Assembly (NCBI GenBank): GCA_030267565.1
Contig: BRXU01000015.1
Coordinates: 557,001-621,000, forward strand
Reading direction: 5' to 3'
Origin: Pleodorina starrii
Lineage: Eukaryota; Chlorophyta; Chlorophyceae; Chlamydomonadales; Volvocaceae
DNA length: 64,000 nucleotides
The notes beneath the pieces are model-generated. The model was not told the origin of the DNA, did not search any database, and saw nothing but the letters and a program-made list of their open reading frames with translations. Shown in pieces: positions 47,501-60,225 of the stretch. How positions within the stretch are numbered: position 1 is the first letter of the stretch; each line of letters begins with the position of its first letter. Both the position numbers and the translations under genes were made by a program.

Positions 47501-48838
47501 CGCAGACCCTGCGCTATATGGCACCCGAGCATTTCTCGGGCACCATGTCAAAGGCGACCGACGTCTTCGCCTTTGGGATGCTCCTGTGAGTTGCATTGTT
47601 GACGGGATGGCGGGGGGCCGGGAACCCTCTTGGTAGGCTGCGCACCTGTGCGCTTTGCTGAGTACCTTATCCCGCGTCCGGCTTTCAGATTACGTAATCG
47701 CGGGGGCACTGGAGGTACTTCACCTCCGAAGCAAATGGGATTGTGGCGGTGGGGCGTTATGATTGGGTTACGCCCGTGTAGAGCCTGATGATGGTCTTCC
47801 ATTTAATTCGGACGCGGTGCAAGCGTCATGATGGGAAACAACGACAAGCAACCTTCTATTGCATTCCGTGCTGTCTCGTTGACAGGTGGGAGATGGTGAC
47901 GGGCAAGAAGCCGTACGAGAACATGACGCAGGGCGAGGTCATCCAGTCGGTCTCGCAGGTACGACACGTGGGCCACGTGGGTTGACCGATCGGTCGCCGC
48001 GAGTGGGCTCGTTTCACGGCTGTGCGATATTCTGGCAAGATGGAGTTTTTGTTAGCGGCGCCATCCCCACCAAGCGGCCACCCTGGTCATCCCCCGAAAG
48101 CGTCCCCGCAGCGACAAACCCAAATCACCGATGCGCGCGGCAATGACGATACTCCTTGAATTCGAGGTCTGTGATTCTGAAAGCCGAAGCCCTTCCGAGC
48201 CTAGCCCTTCGAACTCGCCCTCGCCGCCTTCCGCTCCGCTCCCCAGGGCCTTCGGCCGCAGTGGCCGCCCGACTGCTTCCCGCACCTGGAGTACCTGGGC
48301 AAGCGCTGCATTGCGCACAACCCCGCGGACCGGCCGTCCTTTGGGGAGATCGTCAAGGAGCTGGAGGACATGGAGGTCATGCTGCGGGAGCTCCTGCAGG
48401 TGCGTCGCTGGGCAGCCAGCCAGGGAGGGAAGGGGCTGGGGGCTGGGGCCGGCATGGACAGGTTGGGGCTTGCGGGGAGGGTCTGATTTGTCGAGTTGGA
48501 AGGGCGGCCTGGCGCGAGTCGCATACGGCCACTATGTGCCTTTGCTGGCCGATAGGTTCGGTTCACTGCGTCGATGTTAGTTAAGTCTGTCAAGGGTTGG
48601 GCGTGTCGAAGAAGTCCGCTTGCACTAGTTTCCTTTTCCGCAGTGGCCGTCCCCTTCGGCACCCATCCCATCCGGTCTAAGGTTCCTCGGGTTGCTGTCG
48701 TGCTGGCCTCGCCACGCGCTGTGGCGACCCCTGCGCTGTGCGCCACAGGCCACGCGGGAGTCGAGCGGCATCAACGTGGTTGGGGGGCCCGCTAGCCACT
48801 CCCCTTCCCAAGCGGGTCTGCAGCCCGAGCAGCTGTAA
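44583..48838 (+). CDS. TKL/Raf-like serine/threonine protein kinase (531 aa)
   Basis: Eleven exons join in phase: 44583-44807, 44910-45246, 45316-45437, 45645-45763, 45912-46032, 46558-46705, 47057-47184, 47506-47585, 47886-47958, 48247-48399 and 48749-48838. After a short Cys/Gly-rich start (MPLFSCFGGGGPK) and an acidic linker, the kinase domain begins near residue 175: glycine loop GNGSFAAVFKG, catalytic lysine in AKVAIKF, hinge VVIMEYADRGTLQEA, catalytic loop HGDLKPGNVLL, DFG in LADFGLS, TLRYMAPEHF, ATDVFAFGMLLWEMVTGKKP and HNPADRPSFGEIVKEL. All residues needed for phosphotransfer are present, but the usual HRD is HGD, so it is a non-RD kinase. The sequence style matches the large MAPKKK-like TKL group of green algae. 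No receptor or transmembrane segment is seen. The substrate is unknown. TGTAA overlaps the stop codon at 48835-48839. Confidence 0.93.
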
Positions 48839-51004
48839 CGAGCGGAAGGCTGGAGGACCGTAGCGGCCCGGCGGCATTTCAGCGCAAATAACACGTGGGC
48901 CCTTCTGAACGGGTATTTGAACGTGTGGGCCCTTCTGAGTGGTTACTTGGGATACATCGCTGCGCGCGTCTGCCGGGGTCGCGGCGTTCGGAGCGGTGAT
49001 GTACTGCCGGCCGTTCGTGAGGCAATCGTTCCCTAGCCGGCGCGATTGGGGGCGACACTGCCAGAGAGGTCGCTGTGGGGGGACGTTGTTGTTGCTGTAC
49101 TGCAGCCCGTAAGAGACGGGATCTCTGGGCTCAGTTGGCGTCGCGCCAAATATCGTCAGACGGGCTGTGTTGGCCGAAACTGCGTGTCCCGTTTCGTCGA
49201 GCTTGGCGCCGCCTTGTCATGAGCTGGCGGCGTATCGGCGTGTGCCGCCGCGCAAAGCCGCATGCAAGGACGAGTTTGGAGAAGCGGCAAGATTTCATTA
49301 GCAATTAATGTGGTACAAGGTTTTCAGAGGCGGCCTGGACGTTTCGTCTGCTATGGCCGGGCACGGTTCAAAATTTGCTCGATGGGTGCCGGAGGTTTGG
49401 GCTTGTAAGAGGTAAGCGTCCGCAAATGCTCTGCTGGCGCTGTGATGTGCACAAAGCTTTGGGGGCCTTCGACGGAGCGCTCACCCTGGCGGGAGGTGGC
49501 GGGAGGTGGAGCGAACTGCAGGCCCGGTCGAAGGAAGCGCTTCGCAGGAAGCGACGAAGTTGCGGTGTGGCCTCCTTTCGTCGAAACGCGCGTTACTGGG
49601 GTTGTGTTTGACATGGACTTCGCATCAGTGTCCCAAAGTGTGCGTAAGGTCGTAGGCGGGCAACCATCTGTTAGCGCGCTCAAGGACCGGGTTGGAGAAG
49701 GTGGTTGTACGTATCAGTCGGCCGTACGCCTGCATTTGTTTGGTAGAGTCGCTGGCACGTCGACATGAGTGCGGCGCACGGCTCCCTCTGGTTAACTGTT
49801 TTCTTAGTCGAGCTTGCCGTTTGGTGAGGGATTGTCACGCCTTTCCGGGATACGCTGTGCTGACGCGAAAGTGTATTGAAGCGACTCATAAAGGGTTCGT
49901 CTACTTGACTGCCGCCATTGTGTGGTGGTATCCCGGCGAACTCTCCACAGGCGTGCTTTGCTTCCATCGGTTACTGCGGTGGTGACGTGTTCGTGCGGTG
50001 GTTTGTTGGAATCTGTTGTTCCAAAAATTTGGATAATTTCCCAAGTGGCGCGGCTTGTACTGTCTTGCAGGATGGGTTGGGATAAGGGATGGGAGTTGGG
50101 GAAGGGTGATGCTGTGGTGTTTTGCGTGAGTTGCGTCCATGTTGCATTTCTTCCCCTGAATATGTTTTTGACAGCTTTTGTCTGGCTCACTTTGCATGTG
50201 CCTGCCTTCACAGGTGAAGTTGTCGTGATATTCATTGCGATGGTGTACGAATCGTGGGACATTGCTCCAGGGTTACAACCCACGGGGGCGCATCGTAGAC
50301 CCTCCGTTTAAGTGAAGCAGCTCATGACCTGAGTCGACGAGATCCAATGGTATGAGCTTACGTCGAGAGATTAAGACTTGAACAATCCTTTTTACTTCAC
50401 ACAATACCCATACAAATCAGCCACCAGTACACATTCGATGTGACTAGGGGGCCACCCCGTGCACATGCTCCACTCCTGCGTTGTCGTCCGGTCATAATTT
50501 CATAGCAGCAGTACGCAGCAATCATATGGCGAACGCCCCGCATCCACGCGGAATCACATCCGGAGGCGCTAGGTAACCCTCCAGGGTGTACGGATATACT
50601 GAATGCTCGCTGTCCATAAAGAGCTTCCATGCCTCGCTGCCCCTCACCCAGATCGTATTAAAACCCACGCGAGATACGTTCTTGAGCCAGCCGGCTTTCA
50701 GAAAAACTGCCGACGGCGTCCAAGTAAACCTCTGCTAAACACTCTGAACAGCCCCTTCCATGTAAATAGCTCCAGCGGTGCTCCACTCGAGGCACTCACG
50801 CGCGCGTCTTCTCCTTGTCCTGCTGCCCCTGCGGACGGCATCCGGATGCACCCGGTGCGGACGAGGTGTATACCACAGTGCGCGACCAGCAGCACGGCGG
50901 GCGTTTGGCATGGCCTGCTGCAGCAGCGGGGGATTATCCACGGATAGGCCGGAGCCCAAGGGGGGGACAACGGCAGTCCCGTGCGAGTGTGCCCCGTGCG
51001 CTCC
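48839..51004. other. Long intergenic spacer
   Basis: This spacer of about 2.2 kb between convergent genes shows no supported coding sequence. Open frames such as 49922-50311 are short and lack family motifs or splice partners. A dispersed repeat sits at 50928-50956. The right end should contain the 3' UTR of the minus-strand acyl-CoA synthetase; no close TGTAA was found on that strand. Confidence 0.4.
50928..50956. repeat. Dispersed short repeat, copy 2
   Basis: A 29-bp G-run plus TTATCCACGGATAGGCCGGAGCC motif, nearly the same as 36158-36187. The two copies are about 14.8 kb apart in unrelated contexts. Confidence 0.7.
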
Positions 51005-54000
51005 CTAGTGCCATTCCCAGGGCGGCCCGCTACCACAGCAATAGCGCGTGGGCAGCACAACTTCGACACGCCGCAGCCTCACCTCCTCCTTCTTCTTCAA
51101 CGCGGCGTACATGGCGTCGATCTGCTGCTGGTACTTGGCCTGCGGCGCGCACCAGCAGCGGCAGCTTCTACATCGTTGGCAAGCTTTTAAACCACCGTGA
51201 TCACCACATCGGCTCTGCAACTCTGAGCCCTCGGCACCCCTGCTTATATCTGGTTCCTTGCTCCGGCACAAAATGTGACCGGCTGGTTTCAGCTGATTGA
51301 CGCCCCAGCCCGTCCCGCGTCATGGCAGGAGGGCCGAAGGAGCCTCCCGAAAGGCCCGACTGCGCACCTGCAGCTGCGGCCGGCGCAGCTTGAAGCTGGG
51401 CGTCATGAGGTCCTCCTCCACGCTGAACTGCACGCTGTCCAGGTGAACCGCCTTGACGATCTCGTACCCTTTCAGCTTGTCCTCCTTGGCCACGCGCACC
51501 AGCTCCTGCGCAAATCCGGCCCGGACGAGGGGTGAACTCCGCAGCCCGTAGCAGCGATACCAAATTTGGTGAATCGGGCACAGACCAAAACGTGGCAAGG
51601 TCGCAAACCGTCCGGCTGCTGTGCACGCATACTGTCAAGCTAACAGCACCAGGGACCGCGTTCGTGGCGCACTTGCGTGTGCGGCGGCGGGGGGCAGGCG
51701 GCAGCCCGCGGAAGCCTCAGAAGACCCGCGTCCAGACTACCCGCGTCCGTGCGGGCGGCATGGGTAGGTGCGCGAGGCATCCAGCAGCGGACCACGGGTG
51801 CAAGCGCAGCGGACCACGTGACCTTCTGATACCGTAGGTCATGCTAGCGGCGGCTGCTACGGGTTCCAGACCTTCTAGGACGCCACGCACGCCACGTGAA
51901 ATATCTGTCATGACATGCCCCGCCAAGCTCCGACAGGCGGACGCCCCCAACGCACCGAGAGGATGTAGTCGTTGACCTTGGGGACGTGCAGCAGGTCCTT
52001 GTCATAGTCGCCCTTCACGCCAGCCTCCTGGGCCCAGGCCGTAATGACCTCCTTGTTGGGGACCACCACCGCCACCAGGCAGTTCTCAAAGCTGTTGCCG
52101 TACACCCACACCTGCGCACAGCGACATTTGCGCGTGTCCGTCCCGGCAATCATGACAACAACCGCACAATGTCACGCGGCATCCCATGGGCCGGCATCCG
52201 CCCTCCCTTCGGCAGCGACGCAAGTGTGGACTCCCCTTGCACGGGGTGTTACCGCAAGCCTCGGCCGAACCTGCGCTGCTGGTGCCCACCCGCTCCAGCC
52301 CTTTGCGCTGATTGCAATAAGCCCCGTATGGGACCAATAATTGCAAACGCAACGCAACCTATCCAGCATCGGAACCAGTGCTCGTAGTCTAGCCTGCCCC
52401 AGTTCCGCATAAAATCCCGGCCCCGCAACGCTTCCCGCGTCCCCAGTGCACTTCACTTCACCCCACCTGCTCCACCACCGTGGCCTTCTTGTAGGTCGAC
52501 TCGAGCGCCTCCACGGCCACGTACTCGCCCTGGCTGAGCTTGAAGATGTTCTTCTTGCGGTCCACAATCTTGATTGCGCCCGTCTTCGTCAGGATGGCGA
52601 TGTCGCCTGACGTCGGCAACAGACGTGGGAGCGCAGCAACATCATACAGCGAGTCAGCACTCTAAGGAATGTCGGCGCTTTGCGGCCCTTCTCTTCGTGA
52701 CCGCGTTTGCAGCAAGGCGGGTTTTTAGGGTTTAGGGTTCATATTTAGGGTTTAGGGTTCATAAGAGATTAAGGGTTTAGGGTTCAGGGTTCCATGCAGG
52801 CTCTGTGACGACGACGCCTTAAACCCACCGGTGTGGAACCAGCCGTCCTTCTCCACCACCTCGTCCGTCTTCTCCTGGTCCTTATAGTAGCCGCTGAAGT
52901 TGGCGGCGCCGCGGATGAGGACCTGGGCACGGCGCGTACCGGTAAGGCCACATCACCACAAACATGGCGGGCACCGGGATGCTGAGCGCAACGGGGACGT
53001 GGACCTCAGCAGTCCGCATTACGAAGCATTCCGCAGGGCGACAAGCCGCCGGCTTGGCTTGGAAGCAAGCCGGGTTAAACAGGTGCGCGTCGCAGACCTT
53101 TTGCCGCCCAACGAATTGTTTTTTACCTGTTCCCTCCTCCCTCTGTTCTGTTCCCTGCACACGCAACACAGACAGCCGGGATCGCACGGCAGCGAGCGTC
53201 CACTCGTCGAGCGGACGGCGCGACCTCACCGTCATCAACCCAGGGCCGTTTTCCAAGGGACCCCCTGCCCTCATCTTAAAGGAGGCAGATCCGCAACCCA
53301 GACCGCAGCCCAGACGTCAACACCAGGCGATGACAATGCAGTGACTCGCAGCCAGCACAGCTCACCTCGCCCTTCGGCACCTCGGCCAGCGCGTCGCAGT
53401 TCATGTCGGGCACGGACTCCAGCCGGAACTCAGTCATGGGCGTGGGCGGGCCCACCGTAGCCGCGTGCTCCTGTTGGGGTCAAAGGGAGGATCAGTCAGG
53501 AGAAAGCCAGGGTTTACCGCACAGGCGGACCAGGGCTGCGTCAGCAGGGGGCAACAAGGTAACTTGAATCGCATTCAACTATCGTAATACCTATAAACCT
53601 TTAAGGACAGAAACATTAGGGCACTGCGCGCGACAGAATCCTTAGGCGACCCGCAAAGCTCCCCGAAAGACAGTGCCACCGGGTGCACGTGCACACCAGG
53701 CCCCACCCGCCCACCGCCCAAGACATGCCGGCCGTGCCGCTGCGGCACCATCACTCGCGCAACTCGACCCACAATAACGTCTGCCGAGGCGATGAAGGAT
53801 GCGGCGCTGGTCTCCGTGAGGCCGTAGCCCTGGACCACAGGTGCACACATGATGACGCGGAGGAAGTCCTCCACGTGGGGGGCCAGGGGCGCACCGCCGC
53901 TGACGACGGCCTTGATCTGAAATCAGGGCGGACGAGGCACAGGGGCGCAGCACCATCAGCACAACGGCAAGAGAGGCCAAAGCCGCGCGCGAAGGCCGGG

Positions 54001-57000
54001 CGGCAGTGACGACGAACCACTAGGTGAGACAGCATGCGAGGACAGCGAGTCCAATGCCGGGGACGCAGAACCCCACAACGGCAAGTCGCATCTATCGGAT
54101 GCTCGTGCGCCACCTCCTTTCGCGGCGCATGCGCACGTAACACCTGCTTGTCAACACCACGCGCGGCCGGGCAGTAACCAGGACCCGGGCCGCGCGCTGC
54201 GGCAGTCCCCGTTGCCCCAAAGCGCCCCGGTCACCGCGCACAAACCGTCGTACCTTGCCACCGAAGCGGGCGGCAATCTTGCTGAAGACCAGCTTGTCGA
54301 AAAAGGGAGCGGCCTGCGGGTCACACACCGGCGTTTGCAGCCAAAGCGCACCAAACGACTCAGGTATCGACATATGCGGCCCTGATCCCCGGGCACCCCG
54401 ACCAGAGCAAGACGGAGCGGCTGCCACCACGCAGGGAACAGCCCAGTGGGAGATCGATCGACATCATGCGGTCAGCGTTGCACACAGCAGGCAGCTTCTC
54501 GCCGCCCCCCTTCCTCCCCGGAAAGCGCAATCAGGCGTCCGGAGCGGCCGCACCTTGGTGTGGGTGCAGCCCTGCTTCAGGAAGAACGACTTGCGGTTGA
54601 AGCCCCAGTTGAAGAGGGAGCGCTTCAGGAAGCTGGCGGTGTTGATCTGCGGCGCCAAACCGGACATTGCAGTTCCAAAGGGACCGTATGACCAGGTGAC
54701 CCACATGAGATAAGACATTCGGAGCGACGGGACGGCTGCGCTGCCGGGCTGGCAGGCGTGAAGCGAGAGTCAAAGAGGCCCCGCTACCCAGGGTCCGGAC
54801 CCGGGCGTGCGTGCCCCCGGGCACAAACGAGTACGTGCGACGAATAGTTCCCCTGGGGGGCGTTGTCTGGCAGTTTGAGGTAAGGCTGCCCACGCCTAGC
54901 TACCAACAAGCCAGAAACACTTCAACCGACTTCCTTCGCCCGCTGCCACGCCGCGCCACTCTCGTGTCGTGGGCCCAGGGCACCCAGCATCGCGGCACTG
55001 CTGATTCAGATGTCCCGACACCGGCAGGATCATGGTGCACACAACCAGCGGAAAGGCGCGAGTCGTCCCCCAAAACGCCTCCGGACGCATCGTCAGGACG
55101 TAAGGCCCGCTGACCCACAATCCCCTGCCGTCCCCAGGCAACGGCTGGTCCTCACTAACCACGAGAACACCCACTGCGCGTCCGTGGCCAACGCAGCCGC
55201 TTGTCGGCTCTTCAGTGCCCCTTCCGAACCCAGGTGCATCCCGGCTCCCCGGCCCCGCTGGGTCCATCCGCTCCAACGTCGCGGTTTCATCTTCATTGCC
55301 CGCACCTGCGCCGAGATGCGCGTGTAGATGCGGTCAAACACGCGCGGAACGCCGATGAAGAGCGACGGCTGCAGCGCTGCCACGTCATCCACCAGCTTCA
55401 GCACATCGCCCTGAGTGAAACCGGTGAGGCGAGGCGAGGTGAGATGAGTTGGCGGCGGAAAAAGAAGCACGAATAGGCGAGTGTTGGGGTATAAGATGGG
55501 TCGAGATGACGGAAATTGGTGCCCATCGCATTACGGCCGGCAGTTCCACAACTACATCGAGGACATAGCGAGGGCGTATCGTCGGCCATGGGTCCCATAC
55601 GAGCTGTATGGCTCCCGCCGCGCCACGCCCGAAGTTGGGAGGGTGACCAAATTCTTTCGAGGCAGCTGCAAGGAAACCATGACTCTCGGTCCAGTCCCCA
55701 CATCCCCAACGCCACGGCTTTTGCCGCCACCCGTGCGAGGTGCATGCGCCACTCCTCCGCCCCACCTGCCAGTAGCCAATCGCCGCGCCCATCGACAGGA
55801 ACCACTCCTCGTTGACCCTGTGTGCAATGGAAGAAGAGCAGGAACGCAATCAGCAGTAGTTGGCACATTCCATTCGCGCTCGGCGCCCTCCCAGGACTGC
55901 ATGCGGGCGGTACTTCCCCAAACCGACCCACGGGTCGCGACGAGACCCACCGGTCGAAGATGTGCGCCAGCGGCAGGTAAGACAGCAGCCGGTCCGTGTG
56001 GTTGAGGTCCACATTGTTGAACTTGCAGTACGACGCCGCGGTGTTGACCGCCGCGACGACCGCCGCGTGCGTCAGCGTGACGCCCTTGGGCGCGCCAGTG
56101 GTGCCTGGAGGCGGCATCATCGCGACAGAAATCCACATCAAACCCCGGCAATGCACCCATCAAGCGACAAGTGGCCATTACCCATATCTGACCCTGACAT
56201 TCGAACGGCGCCTCTACCGTGCCGGAATAAGCCAGAAGTCTAGAGCCAACCCTGACCCAGGCACGGCCATGTCCGCCCCGCCCAAAAAGCGGCTCCGCGC
56301 TGCGCACTTCCGCTTGGCCACACGTGCCAGGCTCATCCAGGGTCGGAAGGTGCCGCAATCGAAAGGTGCCGTCTGGCCATGAATGAAGGTGGCACAGGCT
56401 TGCGTGCCAAGGGATCCGGGAAACCACCCGCGCCCGGAGCCGCTCCCCGCGCACCTGACGTGTACATGATGGTGCAGAGGTCCGTCGGCTTCGGAGGAAC
56501 TGGGTCGGCGGGCTTCTCCGCGCCCAACTTCAAGAGGTCCTCGAACGAGAACACCTTGTAGCCCTGCTCCTCGACCGCCTGCAAGGTCCAGGACCAAGCA
56601 TGCCAGTCACCAGCCTCGCCAAGCCAGGAGCACTTTACGAAACGTCGCTGGCGCCTACCGCCCTCCCCAAAGCGTCCCAGGTGGACACGTCGGCTCATGA
56701 TCGGGTGACGTCATTTGACGCGGCGCTTACCTTCACCGCTTCAGGCGAGGCGGCATGAGTGGGGGTGTTCCAGTACACCACGACCTTGAGCGTCTCTTTC
56801 GTCTTAGGCAGGGCCTTTGTCAGGGCCCCCAGCTTTTGAGAGGAGCTGAAGACGGCCACTGCCTCGCTGTGGTTGATGATGTACTCGATGGCGTTCTCGC
56901 CAAGCGTGTCGTACAATGGGACGCAATGCAGGGACATGCGGTTGCACGCCTGCAGAATCGATGTGCAATGGTGGGGATGTGAGCGCGCAAGCACCCGACA

Positions 57001-57876
57001 TGTTGCACGCGGTCGGCTCCTGAGGTACGCGGCGGCTTCCGAGTCGGCTTTGGGGGGCAAAGCGGAACAGGCCGCCTGTGCAGCAGTGTCCCAAGCGCAA
57101 ATGCCGACGCCAACTGCTATTCCTGGATGTTACTCGCTATGCTGGTACGTGATTGGTGAACATAAAAGGCAAGGCTAGGACCTTCAGTGCTGACATCGGG
57201 AGAACCATATCTTGATCAGTGCACAAAACCACCCCATTATTAATATTAGGAAGGTGATCTTTCGATTCAGAAGTGACAGCACTGCTTGTTCGATGGCTAA
57301 GTAGGGATCGCCTGCACGGGAGGATCAGTGGCTTGTGTCTGTCGCCAACGAGCGGCCTCCCTGGAATATAACAGCAAGTGAATATATCCTAAGAAGGCAA
57401 ATTCACAAGCCTGCTGTATCTGTACGCGCCTGCATCGCGATCATCCACTCCGGGCAGTTGACCCCGAATACACCGACGCGCTGGCTGGGCTCCACGCCCA
57501 GTGCGCGCAGAGCGGAAGCCACCTGTACCACGTCTTTCTGCACCTCAGCATACGTTTGGAAACGGTAAGGGCCGGCCACGAAGGTTTTCTGGCCCTTGTC
57601 GGCCTTCTCCTCCATCTCGCGCTTGCCTGCAAGCCGGACACCGGCTCAGCTACTTAAGAGGGACGCGGCTGGATGCACATCATATCACTCACCAAGGCAC
57701 TCGTTGTTTGGGTATTTGGCGCACGCTTGCTCAAACATCTCAAACAGGGTGTTGAAGTCGACGGTGGGAAAACCATCCTTCACATACACGCTGCGATACA
57801 CAGGGCTCGCGGAAGGCGTGTCGGCAGTCGCCGGCCTAGCCGGCTCGCACTCATGTAGATACTTGTAAGTGGGCAT
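51005..57876 (-). CDS. Long-chain acyl-CoA synthetase (AMP-forming), 697 aa
   Basis: It activates fatty acids to acyl-CoA through an acyl-AMP intermediate. Sixteen minus-strand exons join in phase: 57876-57693, 57626-57430, 56949-56731, 56578-56455, 56104-55951, 55817-55766, 55410-55306, 54646-54554, 54313-54254, 53916-53779, 53470-53366, 52922-52829, 52606-52467, 52111-51956, 51505-51368 and 51139-51005. Motifs in order are [20 protein letters not shown], the AMP-binding loop [11 protein letters not shown] (about 239-249), [36 protein letters not shown] (425-432), [52 protein letters not shown] and [16 protein letters not shown]. Length and motif order match plant LACS enzymes. No N-terminal signal anchor or C-terminal SKL-type peroxisomal signal is visible, so location is open. 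Intron 2 uses a GC donor (CAG|GCGCGT). The donor of exon 10 may be at 53779 or 53773. Confidence 0.95.
52721..52794. repeat. Interstitial telomere-like repeats (TTTAGGG)
   Basis: About six TTTAGGG or near-TTTAGGG units, some followed by TTCATA, lie in the intron between exons 12 and 13 of the acyl-CoA synthetase gene. TTTAGGG is the telomere unit of many green algae and plants. Confidence 0.85.
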
Positions 57877-58343
57877 GGTTTTGTTGTTGAACACACGCGT
57901 GCAACGCCTGGCAACAAAATGGGTACGTCCGAAGTGAAAGATATTAAAGGCAAGCAATGTAATACGTAATGGCTAAATCGATCAGCGCGGCGACACATAC
58001 ATACTAGATGTTGTGCAGATACAACGACGCACGAAACAGTTGTATCGTACACGTACGGCGACCTCATGCCTCACGAAGACACGAACGGACTTTCAGCACG
58101 CGCAAACCTTCGGCAAGTAAGCGGATGAAACTGCAAGACACTACGATAAGCTATAATTTCTGCCAGCATTCTTAGCCGCAGCTGAGATCCGCACCGTAGT
58201 GCGTCTGGAGCTGTCAAACACGCTGCTGAAGACACACTATTAACCCAGTGTACTTGCCCCGACGTCGGGGCTTACTCGCTCACAGCACGCGGACAGTAGA
58301 GCTAGTAAGACTATAGTCGCTGTTTTCTTTCTTAACTGCACAA
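57877..58343. other. Divergent promoter spacer
   Basis: A spacer of under 500 bp between the start codons of the acyl-CoA synthetase (-) and the U2B''-like gene (+). It is A/T-richer than the genes and probably contains both promoters. No gene is seen. Confidence 0.45.
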
Positions 58344-60225
58344 ATGGACATCCCTCCAAACCAGACCATTTATGTCAACAACCTCTACGAAAAACTAAGC
58401 AAAGAAGGTCCGCACCGGTTCCGTCATACCTGCCTGGCGGCCTTATTCGCTGCAACCCAGCGGCCGGAAGTTGATGAACATGAAGGTTCATCGTAATGGA
58501 AGCATTATGCATGTGCTGCATCCCCGCGCGCAGAGCTTAAGAAATGCCTCTACGCCATGTTCTCGCAATTCGGGCGGATCATGGACGTGGTGGCCATGAA
58601 GACTTACCGCCTGCGTGGCCAGGCGTGGGTGGTTTTCACAGATACGGCGGCGGCCACGAACGCCCTGCGGACCATGCAGGGCTTCCCGTTCTTCGACAAA
58701 CCTATCGTGAGTTGGTCGTCCCCCGGGGGTGGTAATCGCTGAGGGACCGCTCGTACGAAGAGGGAGCCGCGGCTAATGGGCTTGGCGGGGCATACGACTG
58801 CTTACCCTGCCACACGCTTGTGTTTCTGCAGCGGATAACCTACGCCAAGGGTAAGTCCGACGCGGTGGCCAAGGTGGACGGCACGTACAAGCCAGACAAG
58901 AAGCAGCGGGCACAAAAGAACGCAGCAGCACGAGGTAAGGGGCCTGGCAGGCAGGTCATCTGGGGTTATGGTGGGGATGTAGCGGTGATTCGACCATGTA
59001 AAGGCAGTTTCTGAGTTCAGCCGGGCCTGGCGGACCGTGCTCTTGGGGATATTACTGGCTCATACATGTCGCAAGTCGTGTTTCAGCTCTCGCAAACTCT
59101 GACCAATCCAGCTTTGCAAGATCTACACGCTTCCCGGGACACTTTACCGCGTACTTGTCGGTTTTCAGCGCTGTTCGCCGTGTGGCCTTGCACTCAATAT
59201 GGGCGCTCTGACGCAATGCCGTACAGAGGCGATGTTGAAGCGGCCCAGCGGCAACAAATCGACGGCGTCAGCAGGACCGGGCGTGGTGAGTCAACTCATT
59301 GCTCTGTGCTCTGCGTGTCGGTACTGCTTTTATAGCCGCCAAACTGTCAACCCATTGTTTGCCTCCCCAGCTGTTAAGAGTTGTTTCGAGGGCAACCGTC
59401 CTCAACTCTAGAAGTCCTCAACTCTCCGTAGTACTCCCCCGCGTCTCTTTGGGCCTGCGGGCTCTTAGCTGGGCGGCACAGTAGCAGCTGTAACGGCCTA
59501 CACGACACTCTTCTTTCAAACTTTCGGATGCGCAGGCGCAAGCGGGCGGGGGCGGCAGCGGCGTGGCGAACGCCCCCAACAAGATCCTCTTCGTCCAGAA
59601 CCTGCCAGAGAACTCGAACGAGGCAATGCTGGGCATGCTTTTTCAGCAGTTTCCCGGTTTCCGGGAGGTGCGCATGGTGGAGGCACGGCCGGGCATCGCG
59701 TTCGTCGAGTAAGTGAGGGTGTGCTCATACCTTGGCTTGCCTTTACGTAAAGTCGTGCAGCGCTAAGTCGTGCAGCGCTAAGTCGTGCAGCGCTGCTTGA
59801 ACGCCGAGCTCCACTCCTTTGGATGGTACGGGACCCTGGCAGCTGACATGCACAACTTGTCTCGCGGCCGAGGGCCCTCTTGCGTCAGTTGGGGTGGGCG
59901 TAAGATTTGGGGTGGACATTACACCGCCCCTGTGCTGTGAGTCCATGCCGCCTAGGGGCTGGTTGCAGGCTCGCGGGAATCTATCCCGCGAGCCTGCAAC
60001 CAGCCCCTTGGCAGGATAGATTCCCGTTCCCATGGCCCCGTAATCTTTACATAGATAAATGTGACTGTGTGCAACATTAGTATGAACTCTCGGTGACATC
60101 CTTGGGTGGGCAATATTAACTGCAGGTTCGAGAACGACATGCAGTCCACGACGGCCATGCAGGGCCTCCAGGGTTTCAAGATCACGCCCGCGAACGCCAT
60201 GAACATCACGTACGCCAAGCAGTAA
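58344..60225 (+). CDS. U2B''/U1A-type small nuclear ribonucleoprotein, 223 aa
   Basis: An RNA-binding spliceosomal protein of the U1A/U2B'' family, which binds the stem-loops of U1 or U2 snRNA. Six exons join in phase: 58344-58407, 58534-58706, 58832-58934, 59227-59285, 59536-59708 and 60126-60225. The first RRM has RNP2 IYVNNL, the family hallmark [23 protein letters not shown]1 RGQAWVVF and [11 protein letters not shown] Lys/Arg/Ala/Gly-rich linker leads to the second RRM with [32 protein letters not shown] and the ending [18 protein letters not shown]. The length is close to typical U2B'' and shorter than animal U1A, favouring U2B'', though algae may use one protein for both snRNAs. The exon 1 donor (GTCCGC) is weak but restores the EELKK motif. 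Confidence 0.95.
59954..60026. repeat. Perfect 25-bp hairpin overlapping a competing 13-bp inverted repeat
   Basis: Arms 59954-59978 and 59984-60008 are exact reverse complements with a 5-nt loop. A second perfect inverted repeat uses 59974-59986 and 60014-60026, so the two folds share bases and cannot both form. The element lies in the last intron of the U2B''-like gene. Confidence 0.88.

Noticed and set aside
49922..50311. Plus-strand 129-residue hydrophobic frame
   Set aside because: It sits alone in an intergenic region, has no recognisable family and its sequence looks non-coding.
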